NCBI GenBank assembly: GCA_948144175.1 | Contig: CANXME010000309.1 | Location: 558,001 to 622,000 of the forward strand | Direction: 5' to 3' | From: Closterium sp. NIES-65 | Lineage: Eukaryota; Streptophyta; Zygnematophyceae; Desmidiales; Closteriaceae | DNA length: 64,000 bases | Part shown: positions 56,301 through 64,000 of the stretch, piece after piece | Numbering within the stretch: position 1 is the stretch's first letter | Layout of the letters: each line of letters starts with the position of its first letter | Made by a program: the position numbers and the translations under genes | Notes under the pieces: model-generated | Databases searched by the model: none | Told to the model about the DNA's origin: nothing | Seen by the model: the letters and a program-made list of their open reading frames with translations, nothing else

Positions 56301-59300
56301 TAGGGCGGGCAAGCATCCACGAACTTGATACACATGCAATCACTGTGCGGTTGACAAGCGTACCCGAGCAAAGAAGGTGGCGGCTCTTTCATAGTCCCCG
56401 TCCTTGAACGCGGATTCAGCTTGGGCGGCATACACCCTGTCGCGCTGCAGGGGCGTGCGGCAGGAGGAGAGGGCCATGGTGTAGTCGTGCCTGTCCAGAT
56501 ACACCTTCATCCTGCCCCAACCACTGTGTGTGTTGTGCAGAAACACGTACCCGAGCAAAGAAGGTGGCGGCTCTTTCATAGTCCCCATCCTTGAACGCTG
56601 ACTCTGCCTGGGCTGCATATACCCGGTCGCGTTGGAGCGGTGTGCGGCAGAAGGAGAGGGCCATGGCGTAGTCGTGCCTGTCCAGATACACCTGCCACAT
56701 GGCCCTGCCCTCGTCGCACACAGCAATCTGGGGAGAAAAGACGGTAGAGGGGGGAGCAATTGGGGGAAGAGACGGGAGTTTGTCAGCAGAGCAGCCATGG
56801 CGTAGTCATGCCTGTCCAGGTATACCTGCCACATGGCCCTGCCCTCGTCACAGACAGCAATCTGGGTTGGAAAGTTGACAGAGCGAGAAGGGAAGGGAAC
56901 GGGAGGGAGGGTGTGTGTAAGCACCCATGGCGTAGTCATGCCTGTCCAGATACACCTGCCACATGGCCCTGCCCTCATCGCACACGGCGATCTGATGCGA
57001 AGGGGAGCACAGATAGAAGGAAACGGAAGGACATGGTGAGTGGTGGGTGTAAGCACCCATAGCATAGTCATGCCTGCCCAGATACACCTGCCTGCCACAC
57101 GGCCCTATTGAAATCACTTTTGAGAATTCTCAAAAGTCATAACGTAGTCGTGCCTGCCCAGATACACCTGCCTGCCACACGGCCCTATTGAAATCACTTT
57201 TGAGAATTCTCAAAAGTCATAACATAGTCGTGCCTGCCCAGATACACCTGCCTGCCACATGGCCCTCCTTGATGGAGCAGAAGGCATAGTAGGCACCTCG
57301 CATAAGATCATGTCCACACATGCATAATCTATGTCTGCATGTATTCTAGTGACTTCTGAAAATTCTCAAAAGTCACTCGAATTTGCATGCATAATCTATG
57401 TCTGCATGTATGTATGCAAGTATGACACACACACACACACACGCGCGCGCGCGCACACGCGCGCACATGCACCTCGTATATGTTGTTGGAGCAGAATGCA
57501 TAGTAGGCTGAGGCAACCTCGTCAGCAACCAATCCGAGCATGCCACCTGGCGCCATCTCCAGAGCGGTGGCATGAAAGGGCAGCTGATCCACCAGCACCT
57601 CGCTCACTTGGTTGACAATCTGTTGACAGGCAGGGAGAAGGTTGGTAGAGCATGGGAGGTGGATGAGTGGGTGGGGGCCCGGGGGAAGCACAGGAAGAGG
57701 AAAGTGCGTGTTTGCGTGGAAGGGGAGTTGATCCACCAGAGCCTCGCTCGCTTGGTTCATGATGTTTGGGAGAGGGGAGAGACATGCGAGGTGACTTTTG
57801 AGTCGACTCAACAATCTGTGGGAGTGGGGAGAGACATGCGGGAGGGGCACTATTGAGGGAGCGGGTGGTGAGTGTCAAAGGACAGGAGGGGGGAAAGGTT
57901 GGGGAGAGAGGTGGAAGAACAGGGAAGACGGAATGTGTAGCATGCTGCATGATGGCAGGGAGGGCAAAGGCATGCAAGGGCAGCTGATCCACCAGCGCCT
58001 CGCTCACTAGGTTCATGATCCGTTGACATGAGGAAAGGGGGAGGGGCAGGCAGGTGTCTTTTGAGGCGCCTCAAAAGGGGGAGGGCAAGGCAGGCGCCTC
58101 GCTCACTAGGTTCATGATCTGTTAACATGAGGAAAGGGGGAGGGCAAGGCAGGTGTACCTTCGGATCTTAAGGGCGACCTTGCCTACTGCTGCCCTTCTT
58201 CATGAGCACAGAAACATGAGGGAAAGGGGGAGGAGGGCAAGGCAGGTGTACCTTCTCACGCACCCACCCTCCCTCCAGTTCCTCCGCCCCCACACCCGCC
58301 CCAGCCACCTGATCACCTTGATGTGGTCGTTGTACGCAGAGCAGCCAGAGCCATGCTGCTCTTCCTGCACTGCACTGCACGCCCTCACAGAGTTTATATT
58401 GGAGTGACGTTTGAGAATTAACGCACAGGTGTACCTCACAAAAGTCACTCCAATACAACTGCACGCCCTCACAGAGTTCGCTCGCTCGTTGTGAGTTAAC
58501 ACAGGCAGGCAGAGCACACTAACGGCTGCTCTGCCTGTCAGGAATAACGGCTGCTCTGCCTGCGTTAACTCCCTCCCCACGGGGCCCCATCACACCTTGA
58601 TGTGATCGCTGTAGAGCAGCAGCAGGTGGAACTCAGACACTGCCATTGCCGTCGGATGCTCCACCGCAGCCGCACCGGCAGCAGCACCAGCACTGTCGTC
58701 AGTGTCATCTGCGCTGCTAATGGGACCGGCTGGGAGAAGCTTGGCGAAGGGCAGCAGAGACTTGCGCTGGATGGGGGGCTCTGATGAGGAGCTGGAGGGG
58801 GGGGGGAAGGGGCGAGGGTGGGAGAGGGCGGGGAGAGGGCAGGAGACAGGGAGATGAGGGTGTCCCTGTGGGGCACACACAGACAGACAGTGCTGGGAGC
58901 AGCTTGGCGAAGGGCAGCAGGGACTTGCGCTGAATGGGGGGCTCTGATGAGGTGCTGGAGGGGGAGGGGGAAGGGGAGAGAGGGTGGGCGATAAGTAGGG
59001 GACACTAATGGGACCGGCTGGGAGCAGCTTGGCGAAGGGCAGCAGAGACTTGCGCTGGATGGGGGGCTCTGATGAGGAGCGTGAGAGGAGGCTGCAGGGC
59101 GGAGAGGGAGAAGGAGGGCGAAGGAGGAGCGGGAACCAAAGCGATCTTTTGAGGGGAAAATCAGGCATTAGCAGGGTGGGTGACTTTTGAGTCGACTCAA
59201 AAGGGACACTGACGGGGCTGGCAGGGAGCAGCGTGGCAAAGAGTGGTAGCATCATGTCATGCACGCATCATGTCGCCCAAATATGCATCATGACGGTAAT

Positions 59301-60024
59301 GACCACTGCACGGATGTTGACAGCATTATCTTTAAGTGGCGGATCTACCCGGAGAACGTGGCGTTGCGGTTGAGGTGCCCGATGAGCACACCAGGACGCT
59401 TGAATCACTACCTGAATTACTACCTGATATTTCAAAAACCACCTGATGAAAGTACCTGGAGGAGGTGGCGTTGAGGTTGAGGTGCCCAAACAGCACACCA
59501 GGCCCCGCCATCCATGCAAACCCTAAGTCAACTCAATAATCGACTCAAACAGCAGCACCTGTCGCCTGCACATACCTGGAGGACGTGGCGTTGAGGTTGA
59601 GGTGGCCGAAGAGCACGCCAGGCCCCGCCATCCATGCAAACCGCTCTGCGTACCGCTGCTGGCGACCAAAGAAGTGCAGCGAGCTGAGGGGTGATAACGG
59701 CAATGGCGGGGGGAAGGGAGGGAGAATGGAAGGGAGCCGTGCGAGCGTATGAGCGTTAGACGACGCTGGCTGGCAGATCAATGAGCTTGGGCAGCTGCTG
59801 AGACGCAAAGGGCTTCTGACACTTCTCAAAACTCGATAAGGTTCTCTTTGAGTGGGGCAGAAGAGAGGAGAGCGCGAGGAATCAAATGAATGAGCGCCAT
59901 ACCTTGCAATTAGTGGGGACAAGGCTGGAAGCTCGATGAACTTGGGCAGTTGAGATGCGAAGGGTGACTTTTGAGAACCCTTAAAGCTCAAAAGCCGTTT
60001 CTGAGACGTCTCAACAGTTGTATG

Positions 60025-60062
<38 letters not shown>

Positions 60063-63000
60063 GGTACCTTGGTATGAGGGGGGATGATGCGGGCAGCTCG
60101 ATAAACTTGGGCATTTGAGATGAGAAGGGTGCAAAGGTGGCCTGCAGTTTGAGAGGGGGCGAAAGAGGGGGGGGGGGAAGGAGAGCAAAGGGACATCTAG
60201 TGTGGGAAGCAATGGAAGAAAACGATTGGAGCAAGGAGGAGGGAAAAGAGTTAGCAGCGGGAGAAATGGATGATGGGACTGCAGGAAATTGACTTTTGAG
60301 TCGACTCAAAAGAAATGGATGATGGGACTGCAGGAAATCCTCTGAAAGCAGGAAATGAGTTAGCAGCGGGAGAAATGGAACACAGAAAACAAAAAGAGGA
60401 AGCGGGGGAGAATTGAACGCAATTGCTTGACCTCAATAATGCCAACGCATGCCTCAATCCTTACCTCTCCTACTGCTTACTTGATGTGACTGACTAACCT
60501 CGAGAGACGTGGAGCCGACAAAGGCAAGGAGGCGAGTGGCTGTGGCGGCCAGGACGAAGAAGCGCTGAGATGATGCGCCTGGCGCAGTTGTACCTCCCCC
60601 GGCTCCTCCTCCCCCTGCAGAAAAACCTCCCCCTGATGAGCCTCCCCCGTGTAATCCCAGCACTTCCATCTGGGGTTGTATTCAGGGCAGTGATTGGTGG
60701 AAAGATGCAGGAAGGGAGGATTAGAGGCGCTGCCCTTCGATTTAAAGCACATTTATTCAATATAGTCTTCCAATAATAGTGGGCAATTTCCTTCGATATA
60801 GGTGCACTGCCTTCCTTTAAGAGCACATACCTGGATGCCCCGAAAGGGGCACTTTTCAGCGTCGGGCAATTCGAAGAGCAGCTTCAGCGGGCGGTCTCGC
60901 TTGTCTGCTTCCTCGAACGCCGCCTCGTAGAGCCGCCCGCCCTCCGTGGCGAGAATGATCTCCCGCGTGCTGCCTGGCGTGGAGAGAGATGGTGGGGGTG
61001 AGACGTGGTGCAGAGTGGTTCAAAGCGGCGCAGGCATGCCATGGGATGGATAGGCATGGGTGGTCTAGAGTAATCTCCTGCATGCTGCCTACCGTGGAGA
61101 GAAGGGGGGGGGGGGGTGAGACGTGGTAAAGAGTGGTGCATAATGGTGCAGTGCGGTGCAGAGCGGCACAAAACAAAGGATACCATCATCATGTGCCATG
61201 CCATGTGGTTCACTCTCCACACCATATCCATTCCATCGCCCCATCATACCAGCCCAGCATGAATTCCCCAAATCTCCACCACACATACCATCATGTGCCA
61301 TGGGAGCAGGCTGCCATGCCACAGCAGCAACAGCCCCAATGGCCATGCGACGGAGTGCCACATGCTCCACTCCTCATGTCCCATGCCCCATACTCAACCA
61401 CCCCCGCACATACCATCATGTGCCATGGGAGCAGGCTGCCATGCCACAGCAGCCACAGCCCCGATTGCCATGCGATGCCGTGCCACATGCCGCGCGCGCT
61501 GCCACCCCCCATGCACATACACCACATCCCAGTACGTCCCTGCTGCATACATCCCTGCCACCGCTCCCCCCGTCCCACTGCCACTCCCATGCCCATGCCC
61601 ATGCCCATGCCCACTGCTGCCACTCCCACTGCTACTGCTGCTGCCACTTGCCCTGCTGCCGCCGCTATTGCTGCTGGTCGTTGGGGGTGTTGCGGGGGCG
61701 CCGAGGGGCGTGTGTTGCAGCACGGCGAGTGTGTGGCGGCCGCCCGGGTCAACGAATACGCTCTTCACGTGTATGCGGTAGGACCCGTTGATGGGGGTTG
61801 CAGATGGGTACGAGGAGGTGGTGGAGGAGGAGGAGGAAGAGTCTGGGGGGATGTAAGACGCTAGGTTGATCTCTGAAGAAGGTGGCACGGGTTAGGAGGT
61901 GGGCGGGAGAGAGAGGGGACAAGGAAGGGAAGGGAAGGAGAGAGATGGAAGAGGGGAAGACGGGAAGTGGGTTTAGAAGTCAGGTCAGGCAAGGAGACTA
62001 TTGCGTCGACTCAAGATGTAGGATGCTAGGTTGATCTCTGAAGAAGGTGACAAGGTTAGGAGGCGGGAGGGAGAGGGGAGGCGGGGAGGAAGGGAGGGAG
62101 GTAGGATGGAGAGTGAGTGTATGAAGGTCGGGAAACACAGATCTTCACATTGCTGCTGCTCACCACTGCGCTGCTCTTTTCTGAGGTGCCTCGACAATGG
62201 AATCGCACCCACTCATCCCACGCCCACCCACCCGCCCGCCCGCCCGCCCGCCCGCCTGCCCACCTGCCAGCTCATCATTCAGGAAATCATATCGCACGAG
62301 CCAGCCGTCGGACGTGCCCACCGCCACCACGGAATTGCCGGCCGCGCCGCTTCCCCCTGCCGTCCACCCTCCTTACTTCATTCATGAATTCCTCCCCTCC
62401 ATCCCTGGCCTGCCACGTCATCCCACCCACCTGCCAGCTCATCATTCAGAAAGTCGTATCGCACGAGCCAGCCGTCAGAAGTCCCTACGGCAACCACGGA
62501 GTTGCCCGCGGCGCTGCACGTGATGCGCCCATGGCCCAGCGCCGCGTGGGCTTTAAGCACCTCCACGCTGAACAGAGGCTCGTTCGAGTCGCTGAACCGC
62601 TGCTGCTGCTGCTGCTGACGTGGCTGTTGCTGACGTGGCTCATCCTCGTCCTGAGGACCGGGTTGTTAAGGGGGGGCGGTTGGTTAGGGGTGGGGGAAAA
62701 GGAGTGGTGCAGAGCGGTGAGGAGTGGTTATAGCAAGTACATTGCAATGCGGCGCCCCGCACGTGATGCGGTGCGGCGGCCGTGGCCCAGCGCTGCATGG
62801 GCTTTAAGCACCTCCACGCTGAACAGCGGCTCGCTCGAGTCGCTGAACCGTCGCTGCTGCTGCTGACGTGGTTTGCCTTCGTCCTGAGGCTGGGTTGTTT
62901 AGGGAGGAGCGGGAGGAGGAAGAGTGGTGCGGGGTGGAGAAGGAAAGGGAACGGTGAGGGGCGGTGGGGAGCGGTAAGGAGCGGTAAGACCATCGCGTCG

Positions 63001-63142
63001 TTGAGTTGCGCCGTCAAGCCGTATGACCTACCGCGCCGTATCCTTGGTAGCCATATTGCCCGCCGTAACCCCCGCCGTGATTCCCGCCGTAGTTTCCGCC
63101 GTCTACGACCCGCTCCCGCTCGTCCTCCCAGTCGTCCAACAT
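50345..63142 (-). CDS. VPS18: VPS18, core subunit of HOPS/CORVET tethering complexes
   Basis: Eighteen exons keep one frame over 1427 residues: 63142-63032, 62650-62431, 61872-61414, 60973-60831, 60669-60499, 60141-60068, 59683-59576, 58791-58596, 57619-57473, 56727-56551, 55595-55428, 54528-54197, 53800-53722, 53430-53368, 52976-52644, 52383-51172, 50799-50638 and 50473-50345. The beta-propeller part carries VVAVGTSDGWLVRYDF and VKSVFVDPGGRHTLAV. The solenoid carries MWQVYLDRHDYAMALSFCRT, SYGREEELVYFAGLKQRHET, FLEFCVHRLGSRDPAIHNLL and DILPFFPDFTLIDDFKDAVC. A C-terminal RING has CGVC, FYVFPCSHAFHIDC and CPFC. VPS18 bridges endosomes and vacuoles before fusion. The protein is longer than usual because of Ala/Gly/Ser low-complexity insertions, one inside the RING. 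Confidence 0.93.
50800..50970 (-). repeat. Copy of the VPS18 exon 17 start
   Basis: A partial copy of exon 17 (MEHVLELKRQLLGVLETPRR) starts at 50969, upstream of the functional exon at 50799. It retains the acceptor but diverges before the ID(K) donor. Splicing to it without a matching donor would read into intron sequence. Confidence 0.85.
53041..53145 (-). repeat. Copy of the VPS18 exon 15 start
   Basis: YKFSPALVLLAPSSTVDLWI and MSASAAS are encoded again from about 53135 to 53041, one copy upstream of the functional exon at 52976. Identity is over 95% and the acceptor is retained. Confidence 0.88.
53561..53775. repeat. Cluster of ACGT-core palindromes bracketing a duplicated exon 13 end
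   Basis: Palindromes GAGACGTCTC at 53561-53570, GTTTTGAGACGTCTCAAAAC at 53635-53654 and TTTGAGACGTCTCAAA at 53696-53711, plus a decayed one at 53668-53679, bracket a copy of the VPS18 exon 13 3' end (ACATACCCGAATAAAGTGTT and onward, 53572-53633). The functional version begins at 53712. All intact cores are ACGT. Confidence 0.92.
54535..54612 (-). repeat. GGGAGAGGAGGGAGA simple repeat
   Basis: A purine-only tandem repeat on the plus strand (pyrimidine tract on the transcribed strand) directly upstream of the VPS18 exon 12 acceptor. Confidence 0.9.
54707..54930. repeat. 80-bp tandem array with TCGA-core palindromes
   Basis: Three copies of a GAACAGAAGGTGGACATCGA unit are separated by palindromes at 54753-54780 (28 bp, one mismatched pair) and 54833-54860 (28 bp, perfect). 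The palindromes share arms GTGACTTTTGAG / CTCAAAAGTCAC and core TCGA. The offset is exactly 80 bp, so the palindrome is part of the repeating unit. Confidence 0.94.
55000..55345 (-). repeat. Copies of the VPS18 exon 11 3' end
   Basis: The donor side of exon 11 (ERAQMTMVATWASELYLDK plus GTAAC) recurs at about 55350-55253. More decayed versions lie near 55180-55120 and 55040-54990. The functional exon is 55595-55428. Confidence 0.85.
55670..56250 (-). repeat. Copies of the VPS18 exon 11 5' end, one with a GCGC palindrome
   Basis: Four copies of the acceptor side (TAHQVPFEEVALKFVEAGQQ) lie at about 55765, 55915, 56060 and 56235. Between two short direct repeats of GAGAGCGCAGNGCGCCC (56125-56141 and 56159-56175) sits GAGGCGCCTCAAAA (GAGGCGCCTC at 56145-56154), a palindrome with a partly eroded left arm. 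Confidence 0.87.
56360..56520 (-). repeat. Copy of the VPS18 exon 10 end
   Basis: The exon 10 3' half (PLQRDRVYAAQAESAFKDGD) with its donor recurs at about 56515-56363, downstream of the functional exon 56727-56551. It is an almost exact copy. Confidence 0.88.
56780..57290 (-). repeat. Copies of the VPS18 exon 10 start with AATT-core palindromes
   Basis: Five or six partial copies of AMWQVYLDRHDYAM lie at about 56850, 56975, 57090, 57180 and 57260. The last ones are separated by identical 22-bp perfect palindromes ACTTTTGAGAATTCTCAAAAGT, reported in two halves around AATT, at 57116-57137 and 57196-57217. The offset is again exactly 80 bp. Confidence 0.92.
57310..57410. repeat. AATT-type 30-bp palindrome between direct repeats
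   Basis: A 30-bp palindrome with two mismatched pairs occupies 57348-57377 (outer arms AGTGACTT / AAGTCACT). It lies between two copies of CATGCATAATCTATGTCTGC (about 57319 and 57387). Confidence 0.88.
57427..57470. repeat. CA/CG dinucleotide repeat
   Basis: An alternating (CA)n then (CG)n tract next to the VPS18 exon 9 donor. Alternating purine-pyrimidine of this kind is prone to slippage and Z-DNA. Confidence 0.9.
57720..58130. repeat. Duplicated VPS18 exon 9 starts with TCGA and GCGC palindromes
   Basis: Partial copies of the exon 9 acceptor side (VSEALVDQLPFHA) lie near 57760 and 58015. TTGAGTCGACTCAA occupies 57798-57811, and CTTTTGAGGCGCCTCAAAAG occupies 58058-58077. Each sits between direct repeats: GGGGAGAGACATGCG around the first, and CTCGCTCACTAGGTTCATGA around the second. 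Confidence 0.9.
58374..58490. repeat. Interrupted palindrome between direct repeats
   Basis: Arms TATTGGAGTGAC (58397-58408) and GTCACTCCAATA (58444-58455) are perfect complements. They flank TTTGAGAATT... CTCACAAAA, a decayed core. Copies of CTGCACGCCCTCACAGAGTT lie on both sides (about 58374 and 58459). Confidence 0.82.
58880..59240 (-). repeat. Copies of the VPS18 exon 8 start and a TCGA-core palindrome
   Basis: Copies of SSEPPIQRKSLLPFAKLLPA lie at about 58960-58895 and 59085-59020, with a further decayed fragment near 59240. The perfect palindrome CTTTTGAGTCGACTCAAAAG occupies 59184-59203, immediately beside that last fragment. Confidence 0.88.
59330..60020 (-). repeat. Copies of VPS18 exons 6 and 7 with a palindrome
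   Basis: The exon 7 3' end (GPGVLFGHLNLNATS) recurs near 59512-59455 and 59400-59340. The exon 6 core (SQMPKFIELPALSPLI) recurs near 59965-59895 and 59800-59760. TGAGACGTCTCA lies at 60002-60013, and decayed relatives (TTTTGAGAACCC...GCTCAAAAG) lie near 59969. Confidence 0.83.
60026..60063. repeat. GTCT tetranucleotide microsatellite
   Basis: About nine GTCT units directly adjoin the VPS18 exon 6 donor. Confidence 0.93.
60262..60338. repeat. TCGA-core palindrome between identical 28-bp direct repeats
   Basis: CTTTTGAGTCGACTCAAAAG at 60293-60312 lies between two identical 28-bp copies of AGAAATGGATGATGGGACTG and onward (60262-60289 and 60311-60338). The right repeat overlaps the last two palindrome bases. 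This is the simplest and youngest-looking example. Confidence 0.94.
61255..61350 (-). repeat. Copy of the VPS18 exon 3 end
   Basis: The exon 3 3' end (HRMAIGAVAAVAWQPAPMAH plus donor) recurs at about 61345-61280, downstream of the functional exon, with over 90% identity. Confidence 0.87.
61985..62345 (-). repeat. Copies of the VPS18 exon 2 end and exon 3 start
   Basis: The exon 2 end (VVAVGTSDGWLVRYDFLNDE) recurs at about 62332-62263 with its donor. The exon 3 acceptor region (EINLASYI) recurs near 62042-62015, next to a decayed TCGA-type half-palindrome (GCGTCGACTCAAG, about 62003). Confidence 0.83.
62755..62895 (-). repeat. Copy of the VPS18 exon 2 start
   Basis: A partial copy of the exon 2 acceptor side (RFSDSSEPLFSVEVLKAHAA) lies at about 62893-62760, with a shortened Gln repeat. 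It loses homology before the WD-like core. Confidence 0.86.
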
Positions 63143-63314
63143 CGAGCCGCGTTGATGCTGGGGTGGAGGTAAAGGGTAGGAACGACTTCTAGATAGTGGT
63201 GAACGACTAGCTACGTGATGTACATAGTGTCGCGTGATTGGCTGCAGCTAATGGGTCGCAACTCGCGGGATAGACGAAAAGTTTTAAAAAACATTTTAGA
63301 AGCTAGTAGAAACA
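63143..63314. promoter_or_regulatory. Spacer upstream of VPS18 and tRNA-Lys
   Basis: Only about 170 bp separate the VPS18 start codon from the tRNA on the opposite strand, so the VPS18 promoter must overlap or lie beyond the tRNA gene. Confidence 0.5.
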
Positions 63315-63387
63315 GCCGCCCTAGCTCAGTTGGTAGAGCGCAAGGCTCTTAACCTTGTGGTCGTGGGTTCGAGCCCCACGGGCGGCG
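63315..63387 (+). tRNA. tRNA-Lys (anticodon CUU)
   Basis: A 73-nt cloverleaf: acceptor stem GCCGCCC / GGGCGGC, D-arm with TAGCTCAGTTGGTAGA (A box), anticodon stem CAAGG / CCTTG with loop CTCTTAA (anticodon CTT at 63348-63350), and T-arm GTGGGTTCGAGCCCCAC (B box). No intron and no encoded CCA. It decodes AAG. Confidence 0.97.
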
Positions 63388-63567
63388 CACTTTTGCCTCC
63401 GGCGTGCTCAGCCCCTCCCGCTTGTTTTTGCCCCTCGCTTCTTCCGCCCCACCTCCCCTCCCAATCCAGCCCAACCATTGCAATTGCTCGTAGCCTATCT
63501 GCGCCATTCTCGCCGCACTTTCCGCGACCAGCTATCGCTCGACCCTAGATAGTATTTCTCCGTCGAC

Positions 63568-64000
63568 ATGCTGTTACAAATGGCGTCGTCCTTTTCGCTC
63601 GCGCTTTCGCCGCCGGTTTCTCGCGCCCACGTGCCAGCAACGGCACAGCTCTCTTGCGACTCTCCTAGCAAATGTCGCCCTGCCTCGTCCAATGCCATGC
63701 AGACACGTGGCATATCGTTCTCTTCCTGCCACCACCAACGCGGTGCGAGGTTGAATAGTAGGGGTGGAAATAGGTCCACGTGTCGCCACGTCAGCAGGAG
63801 AGCGGTAACAACGGCAACGGCGGCGGCGGCGATGTCGGGAGGAGGAGACATGCGCGTCTCGTCGTTCGCGAAGGAAATGGAGCGAGTCGCCGCTAAAGAG
63901 GCGCTGCTACTTGCCGTACGCGTTATACGCATTTCCCCCCCCTTCCAAGTCAAATTTTCAAGTTCAAGTTGCAGCACTGTGCTTTCGTTTTCGCCGAAAC
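63568..64000 (+). CDS. 5' end of a gene with a plastid-transit-like leader (partial)
   Basis: ATG 63568 (or 63580, same frame) opens a reading frame through the edge region. The first roughly 90 residues are rich in Ser, Arg and Ala with few acids, as in a chloroplast transit peptide. A charged stretch SFAKEMERVAAKEALLLA follows. A GTACGC donor after CTTGCC (about 63917) probably ends exon 1. The family is not recognised; the charged segment could begin a plastid-lipid-associated (fibrillin) domain, but that is a guess. Confidence 0.55.
   Translation, partial: MLLQMASSFSLALSPPVSRAHVPATAQLSCDSPSKCRPASSNAMQTRGISFSSCHHQRGARLNSRGGNRSTCRHVSRRAVTTATAAAAMSGGGDMRVSSFAKEMERVAAKEALLLAVRVIRISPPFQVKFSSSSCSTVLSFSPK

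Noticed and set aside
6666-60312. Palindromes as simple restriction sites (EcoRI-, SalI-, AatII- or NarI-like cores) left by cloning
   Set aside because: The shared TTTTGAG/CTCAAAA arms extend well beyond any 6-bp site, copies have decayed to different degrees, and they are flanked by host duplications.
6666-60312. Palindromes as sequencing hairpin adapters
   Set aside because: They do not resemble adapter sequences I know, four core types exist, and decayed copies are present. Raw-read confirmation would still be prudent.
2377-63017. Many minus- and plus-strand Pro- or Gly-rich short frames in introns
   Set aside because: They follow pyrimidine tracts and minisatellites and change frame with each repeat unit; none carries a recognisable domain.

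Overview
The window is nuclear DNA of a green-lineage (streptophyte) eukaryote. The genes are intron-rich with GT-AG splice sites, and the families are typical of plants: EXORDIUM-like secreted proteins, a plastid-type MATE transporter with a transit-like leader, a half-size ABCA transporter, a proline-rich extensin-like receptor kinase, a Barentsz/MLN51 homologue, VPS18 and an intronless tRNA-Lys. The GC-rich, pyrimidine-tract-rich introns and extreme local duplication suggest a charophyte alga or a bryophyte rather than a flowering plant. That placement is inference; the species is not identified.

Layout. EXO1 (minus, 1168-4124) and ABCA (plus, 6036-14271) are divergent across a 1.9 kb spacer. 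ABCA converges on the Barentsz homologue (minus, 15006 to about 17930). Four more EXORDIUM-like genes follow, all on the minus strand: EXO2 (19593-21521), EXO3 (24082-26278), EXO4 (26934-30295) and EXO5 (30861-35018). After a gene-poor stretch come, all on the minus strand, a plastid-type MATE transporter (38021-43564, 11 exons, 604 aa), a PERK-like receptor kinase (44748-49118, 7 exons, 1186 aa) and VPS18 (50345-63142, 18 exons, 1427 aa). A tRNA-Lys(CUU) at 63315-63387 and the start of a gene with a plastid-like leader (plus, from 63568) close the window. Exon models for ABCA, MATE, the kinase, VPS18, EXO1 and EXO5 were built by hand and keep one reading frame through every junction. The 5' ends of EXO2-4 and of the Barentsz homologue are unresolved.

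How the genes work together. There is no operon logic. EXO1-5 are a tandem paralogue cluster of secreted, apoplast-type proteins. The other genes act at membranes (ABCA, MATE, receptor kinase), in endolysosomal tethering (VPS18) and in mRNA metabolism (Barentsz).

Most unusual feature. Introns are packed with partial tandem copies of the neighbouring exon edges, and the junctions between copies repeatedly hold a short palindrome. The palindrome has constant arms TTTTGAG / CTCAAAA around a central self-complementary tetramer that is GCGC, ACGT, TCGA or AATT. About 20 clear and several decayed copies are visible, many of them between direct repeats. One interrupts a duplicated MATE exon copy that has an uninterrupted sister nearby, and a decayed form is built into the 29-residue coding repeats of EXO1. 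It looks like an undescribed miniature palindromic element, or a repair scar, tied to local tandem duplication.
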